Assembly: GCA_028869615.1 (NCBI GenBank)
Contig: JAGWRQ010000014.1
Coordinates: forward strand, 1-18,553
Origin: Candidatus Methylomirabilota bacterium
GTDB lineage: Bacteria > Methylomirabilota > Methylomirabilia > Methylomirabilales > Methylomirabilaceae
Length of the DNA: 18,553 bases
Reading direction: 5' to 3'
Below the pieces are notes generated by a model, which ran no database searches, was not told the origin of the DNA, and worked only from the letters and a program-made list of their open reading frames with translations. The number at the start of each line of letters is the position of its first letter. The stretch's first letter is position 1. The position numbers and the translations under genes were made by a program. Below are positions 14,256 through 18,553 of the stretch, in pieces.

Positions 14256-16883
14256 TTGAAAAGATTTATGATGCTCGTGCTGGTGGGAATTGTCTGCCTT
14301 CTTGCCTCGAATGGTGCGGTCCTAGCCGCTAACGTCAAGTATGTGGTGGTTGTTGACAATAGGAACTACACGGTAGAGGAGGCCGAGGGCAAGGGTGAGC
14401 TGTTTCGGGATGACCACGGTAACCCGGTGACAGATCTCAACCTTGCCAGGAGGATTGCCCAGATAGCCTTTGTCAAAGAAAGTATTCTGGCAAAAAAGCT
14501 ATCTGGCCTTCAATCTGCTATTGCCAGCATTGATACCCTCGTGAGAACGCAAGAAGGCATTGGTTACTTGGGGGCGGGTCGAGACTTGCTGGCCAGAACC
14601 TTTGCGGACTGCATAGTTGGCGGTGGAATTGCCGGCTGCTTGGTCCCAACTACCCCTATCCAAATCCTTGTAGACACTGTTAAAGATCCCAAAGTCTACT
14701 TGGGATCGGCCGCGAGGGCAATGGCGAAGGATGCGCAAGGTCGCTATCAACGGATATTGACAGAGGCGGAGCGCTTTCTCCAGGCTCACAAACCGCTTGA
14801 TGACAAAACTGCTGGTGCTATATATGCCGACTACGTTCAGGCGGTTCGTGAGCATTACCCCTCCACCGCTCTGCTCATTGCTCTGAGCGGGCTGAATGAA
14901 CGGTTGTACGATGACCTGTTGAAAATGGGGAAGGTGGCCAGCGACGAATTCTTGAGGCGTAGCGTTGGAAGTGTTGGTCTGATTGCAACGACTGACGAGG
15001 TTAGAAGAGCTCTCCAGTATGGGCAGAAGTGGATCGAGTCCACTCCTCACGTACGGCAATTTAATCAGGACCTCCAGGATCAGGCGCGAGTGGTCGATCA
15101 ACTTGCTGCGCAGATTGCTCAGCGCGCTACGCGGGCCGTACACCTTGCTACCGCTGCATTACAGACTCCACAGCCACAGCCATTACCGGTTCAGTCTACG
15201 CCCCAGGCTCCCGCGCCCCTGGACGCCGCCCAGTTCGTGGCGGACGTCACGATCCCGGACGGGACTACGCTACAGCCAGGCCAGAGCTTCACGAAGACCT
15301 GGCGTCTGCGGAACACCGGGGGCACCACGTGGGGGAGCGGCTACCGCTTGGGCTTCGTGAGTGGAGCCGCCCTCAGTGCACCTAACAGCGTTCCCGTGCC
15401 CGTCATGGCCCCGGGCAGCACTGCCGACGTCAGCGTGAACATGGTCGCCCCCAGCGCCGCCGGGCCGTACCAGAGTTCTTGGCAGCTCACGAACGCGCAA
15501 GGCGGGCGTTTCGGTCAGACGATCTGGGTGAAGGTCGCGGTGAGTACGCCCGCGGCGGTCCCGTCGCTCACGCCGACCCCTGTGCCGCCTCCATCCCCCA
15601 GTCCGGTGATCAGTGGCCTCAGCCCTAACCCAGTGTCCGGTACAAACACTCGACAGACGCTCACCCTGCTGGGGAGCGGCTTCGCGCCTGGCCTCACCGT
15701 TACGCTCCGTACGGGCGGCCAGAGTTACCCCATCCCGCCAGACCGGACAACGGTGATGAGCGCCACCCAGGTCCAGATTCTCGCGGATGTCACGACCCAG
15801 GCGGCCACCTGGACCGCGCAGGTCACCAACCCTGGCGGGGCCAGCTCGAATCCCTTCAGTTTCACGGTGAGCGCGCCCCCGGCCGCTCCACCGCCCCCGG
15901 CCCCAACTCCTGCCCACATGGACGCCGCCCAGTTCGTTGCGGACGTCACGATCCCCGATGGGACCACGCTGAGCCCCGGCCAGACCTTCACGAAGACCTG
16001 GCGCCTCCGGAACACCGGGACCACCATCTGGAGCAGCGGCTACCGCTTGGCCTTGGTGAGCGGGGCCTCTCTGGGCGCCCCTAGCACCGTCGCGGTGCCT
16101 CCTACAGCTCCCGGCAACACTGCCGACGTGAGCGTGCCCATGACCGCCCCTAGCGGTGCAGGGCCGTACCAAGGGACCTGGCAGTTGATGAACGCGCAGG
16201 GCACCCGCTTCGGCCAGACGATCTGGGTGAAGGTCGCGGTGAGTACGCCTGCTGCGGCGCCACCGCCACCCACGGCCGCCAATCAGGCGCCCACGCTGCT
16301 GAAAACCTTCTCCACCGGGGCCAGTGTGATGGTCGGGCAGGGCTATGCCCTGACCTTCACCGCAACGGACCCCGACGCAAATCTGGCCAATATCGACGTG
16401 AACTGGAATGATGGAAGCGCGGTGGAGCACAAGACCGTGAGCGGGAACCAGGCAAGTGTGACGTTCACGCGCACGTTCCCCACCGCCCGGACCGTTAACT
16501 GGTCTGCGACCGCCTACGACACCAAGGGGGCGTCCAGCCCGATGCTGGGCGGCTCCTTTACCGTGACGGCTGTGCCCGTGCCGCAGTCGCCACCACCGGC
16601 CTCCCCGCGGATCACCGGCCTCAGCCCCAACCCCGTCACGGGGGCCAACGTCCGGCAGGCGCTCACCCTGCTCGGGAGCGGCTTCGTACCTGGCCTCACC
16701 GTCACGCTTCGTACCGGTGGCCAGAGCTACCCGATCCCGCCGGAGCGGACGACGGTCGTCAGTCCGACCCAGGTTCAGGTGCTCGTCGATGTCACGACTA
16801 CCTCTGCCGCCTGGACTGCGCAGGTCACCAACCCCGGGGGGGCGGGATCGAATTTGTTCTACTTCAATGTGAAAGGAAAGTAG
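14256..16883 (+). CDS. Exported protein with duplicated NBR1-Ig-like and TIG-like domains
   Basis: About 875 residues from the TTG start. A signal peptide ends near AVLA (residue 24), followed by a mostly helical region (25-300) I do not recognise and a Pro/Gln linker. The rest is modular: NBR1-type Ig-like domain (about 322-432; DAAQFVADVTIPDGT, KTWRLRNTG, FGQTIWVKVAV), TIG/IPT-like domain (450-540; GLSPNPVSG, LLGSGFAPGLTVTL), second NBR1-like domain (555-666), PKD/cadherin-like domain (677-771; DPDANLANIDVNWNDGS), second TIG-like domain (786-874). Such domains mediate adhesion or protein contacts; no catalytic domain is visible. The repeat half is visibly more GC-rich than the N-terminal half. 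Probable partner: the lipoprotein encoded 95 bp downstream. Function unknown. Confidence 0.85.
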   Translation: MKRFMMLVLVGIVCLLASNGAVLAANVKYVVVVDNRNYTVEEAEGKGELFRDDHGNPVTDLNLARRIAQIAFVKESILAKKLSGLQSAIASIDTLVRTQEGIGYLGAGRDLLARTFADCIVGGGIAGCLVPTTPIQILVDTVKDPKVYLGSAARAMAKDAQGRYQRILTEAERFLQAHKPLDDKTAGAIYADYVQAVREHYPSTALLIALSGLNERLYDDLLKMGKVASDEFLRRSVGSVGLIATTDEVRRALQYGQKWIESTPHVRQFNQDLQDQARVVDQLAAQIAQRATRAVHLATAALQTPQPQPLPVQSTPQAPAPLDAAQFVADVTIPDGTTLQPGQSFTKTWRLRNTGGTTWGSGYRLGFVSGAALSAPNSVPVPVMAPGSTADVSVNMVAPSAAGPYQSSWQLTNAQGGRFGQTIWVKVAVSTPAAVPSLTPTPVPPPSPSPVISGLSPNPVSGTNTRQTLTLLGSGFAPGLTVTLRTGGQSYPIPPDRTTVMSATQVQILADVTTQAATWTAQVTNPGGASSNPFSFTVSAPPAAPPPPAPTPAHMDAAQFVADVTIPDGTTLSPGQTFTKTWRLRNTGTTIWSSGYRLALVSGASLGAPSTVAVPPTAPGNTADVSVPMTAPSGAGPYQGTWQLMNAQGTRFGQTIWVKVAVSTPAAAPPPPTAANQAPTLLKTFSTGASVMVGQGYALTFTATDPDANLANIDVNWNDGSAVEHKTVSGNQASVTFTRTFPTARTVNWSATAYDTKGASSPMLGGSFTVTAVPVPQSPPPASPRITGLSPNPVTGANVRQALTLLGSGFVPGLTVTLRTGGQSYPIPPERTTVVSPTQVQVLVDVTTTSAAWTAQVTNPGGAGSNLFYFNVKGK
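15219..16252 (+). repeat. Duplicated NBR1-like domain coding repeat (units 15219-15552 and 15919-16252)
   Basis: Two units of about 334 bp lie 700 bp apart inside one gene and are highly similar as DNA, including long identical runs such as GACGCCGCCCAGTTCGT at each start and CAGACGATCTGGGTGAAGGT near each end. Silent differences are few enough to suggest a recent duplication or continuing gene conversion. Confidence 0.8.
15602..16872 (+). repeat. Duplicated TIG-like domain coding repeat (units 15602-15872 and 16612-16872)
   Basis: Both units encode a TIG/IPT-like domain beginning GLSPNPV and including LRTGGQSYPIPP and WTAQVTNPGGA. The DNA is close as well as the protein. The unit order NBR1-TIG-NBR1-PKD-TIG suggests duplication of a two-domain block with later insertion of the PKD-like domain. 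Confidence 0.75.
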
Positions 16884-16978
16884 CTATTGAGTCGCGTATT
16901 GAATCGTTTGAGATGGTGGGGTGCGCTGGTGGGTGGCAGCGAGGTTCTCGTCCGAGAGCCGACTTGAAGGAGGAAGCA

Positions 16979-18553
16979 ATGTTCCAGGTCAAACTAGCCC
17001 GATGTCTCAGTCTTCTTGTGCCGTTGTTTCTGGCAGCATGCGCGACATCTGGAGTCAGCCCCACGGGGCTGTATGGTGACCCAGTGCAGTGCGTCGAGGG
17101 ACCGCGCCAAACACTGGATTGCCGGGGTGCCGCCGAGCAGTATAAACGTGATATTCGGGCGGACTTCAGCTACGTCGGGCAGGCAACGGCTGGCGTTGGC
17201 CTCTCGACCACGAAATTGATGGAGGCCGACGCCCTGAGCACCGACCTGAAGGAACAGTATTTTCATCTCTGTGCCCAATATAACGCCTGTCTGATCTCCC
17301 GACAGGAGTTTGTTGAGAAGACCGAGCGGCTTCGGGAGATCCAGGCGCGCGTCCGCAATGCCGCGTACGGGTATTTTGCAGGCCAGAACATCCAAATCAA
17401 TCCACCCCCCTATGGCGTACCACCACCGATGGGAGGGTACCCTCCGCCGGGAGGTGTCAGCTTCCCCCCACCACCGCAGAGCGGCATGCCTCAACCCTCA
17501 GGGAGTGTTAGCGCTCCCGCTTCTCCCGCGCCAACCCCCGGTGGCGTGGTTGGCAGCACACCCTCGCAGCAGGACCGCGTAGACGCGATTCTAAACATCC
17601 TGCGGGAGGGGAACCGCCTCCTGAAAGAGAAAGGCCCCACGCCACCAGGTTCATCGCTCCCGGATCAGATAAAGTCGGCCAGCGTTGCACCCCTACCGGA
17701 ATCGGCTGCACTAGGCATCGCCTCTACGCCACGTCCGGAGCAGGACCTCGACGGCAGCCTGCGGTCCATGCTCGTGTCCTTGAAGGAGACAATTGCCCAA
17801 CAGCATCCCACGCTCGCCGTCGGGCGGACGGTAGTCGGCAACATCACAGAGGAAGGTCAGACCTGGGCCAGCCCGTTGGGCGCGTTCTTACAGGAGCGCG
17901 TGGCGAGACTCGTGGAAGAAGAGAGTATCTTCAAGCCGGTCCTTGCGTTACGGACGCGTGGGATCACCATTACGCAGGTAGCAGCCGCGGACCATCCGAA
18001 CGACCCGAAGTCACTTGGGGCTCTCTATCAGGCCGATATGGCCATCATGGGTCGATTCAAGCCCGTCGGCGAACAGGTCGAGGTGCAGCTTGCTGCGTTG
18101 GACGGGGCCGGAACAAGTGAACTGGCGAAAGTCACGGGGGTCATCTCGGCCCTCGCAATCCCGAGTACGTTACCAGTGACCGCGACCAATGCGGCAGAGA
18201 CCGGCCAGCTCCTCCAATCATTGAATCAGTTGGGCCAGCAATCGGGGAACGGCAGGAGAGTCGAGATCACGACCAATCGCCCCGGCCTGGGGACTTCATT
18301 CAAACGCGGCGAAGAGATCAGATACTTCGTGACCTCCTCCCTGGATGGCTATCTCTATCTCTTTCATGTTGATGCCGAGGGAGGGATCAAACGGGTTTTC
18401 CCGAATATGTACCAGCGAGAGACGCGCATCGAGGCCGGCGCATGGGTGCAGGTGCCCGGACCGGGAGCACCCTTCAAGTTCGAGGCATCGACACCCTATG
18501 GCCTCGAGACCACCTTTGCGATTGTTACCGACGCAATGCTCGATGAGCGCGAA
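16979..18553 (+). CDS. DUF4384-like lipoprotein, 3' end beyond the window
   Basis: The frame is open from ATG 16979 (GAAGGAGG upstream) to the window end, 525 residues visible, so the C-terminus is missing. A type II signal peptide has the lipobox LAAC (Cys21), so it should be lipid-anchored. Residues 22-125 hold several Cys and a helical segment. About 140-190 is Pro/Gly-rich (YGVPPPMGGYPPPGG) and likely a flexible linker. About 257-395 resembles CsgG/FlgO-type periplasmic domains (AVGRTVVGNITEEGQTWASP, LGAFLQERVARLV). From about 426 a DUF4384-like domain appears (DGYLYLFHVDAEGGIKRVFP, then AGAWVQVPGP and PYGLETTFAIVT). Probably surface or periplasmic and linked to the preceding exported protein; biochemical role unknown. 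Confidence 0.82.
   Translation, partial: MFQVKLARCLSLLVPLFLAACATSGVSPTGLYGDPVQCVEGPRQTLDCRGAAEQYKRDIRADFSYVGQATAGVGLSTTKLMEADALSTDLKEQYFHLCAQYNACLISRQEFVEKTERLREIQARVRNAAYGYFAGQNIQINPPPYGVPPPMGGYPPPGGVSFPPPPQSGMPQPSGSVSAPASPAPTPGGVVGSTPSQQDRVDAILNILREGNRLLKEKGPTPPGSSLPDQIKSASVAPLPESAALGIASTPRPEQDLDGSLRSMLVSLKETIAQQHPTLAVGRTVVGNITEEGQTWASPLGAFLQERVARLVEEESIFKPVLALRTRGITITQVAAADHPNDPKSLGALYQADMAIMGRFKPVGEQVEVQLAALDGAGTSELAKVTGVISALAIPSTLPVTATNAAETGQLLQSLNQLGQQSGNGRRVEITTNRPGLGTSFKRGEEIRYFVTSSLDGYLYLFHVDAEGGIKRVFPNMYQRETRIEAGAWVQVPGPGAPFKFEASTPYGLETTFAIVTDAMLDERE

Noticed and set aside
15270..16430. Long minus-strand ORF of 386 residues opposite the repeat-domain gene
   Set aside because: It arises from GC-rich codon bias in the plus-strand repeats; the product is Gly/Arg/His-rich and repeats only because the DNA repeats.
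1..18553. CRISPR array, rRNA or tRNA genes, complete insertion sequence
   Set aside because: I saw no regularly spaced repeats, no rRNA-like sequence, no convincing tRNA cloverleaf and no intact transposase on either strand.

Overview
The window reads as a chromosomal segment of a GC-rich, Gram-negative bacterium. It has a TonB-dependent outer-membrane receptor, a lipoprotein with a lipobox, TatA, and a three-subunit proton-translocating transhydrogenase. An ATP-grasp protein resembles the family I associate with tetrahydromethanopterin-linked C1 gene clusters of methylotrophs and planctomycetes. Together these would fit a C1-metabolising lineage such as NC10 (Methylomirabilis-like). That placement is inference from gene style and not a database match.

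Left edge (1-1500) is accessory DNA. A minus-strand PIN-like protein gene (605-93) is framed as an integron gene cassette: a core site just upstream and an attC-like folded site starting 3 bp after its stop codon. Next come a remnant of a secreted or pseudopilin-like protein and a low-GC gene for a two-CBS-domain protein.

The middle (1642-8709) is mostly housekeeping. selB and tatA lie together on the plus strand and meet an XRE-type regulator gene tail to tail with a 4-bp overlap. Beyond the regulator's AT-rich upstream region, which holds palindromes and a near-consensus promoter, a small probable winged-helix protein overlaps a single-domain response regulator. A 479-bp spacer with several hairpins then leads into pntAA-pntAB-pntB, whose genes overlap and look translationally coupled.

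From 8834 to 13526 three plus-strand genes are tightly packed: an ATP-grasp ligase, a fold-type III PLP decarboxylase-like protein and a TonB-dependent receptor. They look like one operon, for either a C1 cofactor (methylofuran or tetrahydromethanopterin side chain) or a small metallophore with its receptor.

The right end (13527-18553) has a repeat-rich spacer with a transposase-like remnant. It is followed by a compact, pseudoknotted RNA candidate (promoter at 13898-13926, terminator at 14050-14093) for which I know no family. Then come a large exported protein built from duplicated NBR1-Ig-like and TIG-like domains, and a lipoprotein with a DUF4384-like domain that runs off the window.
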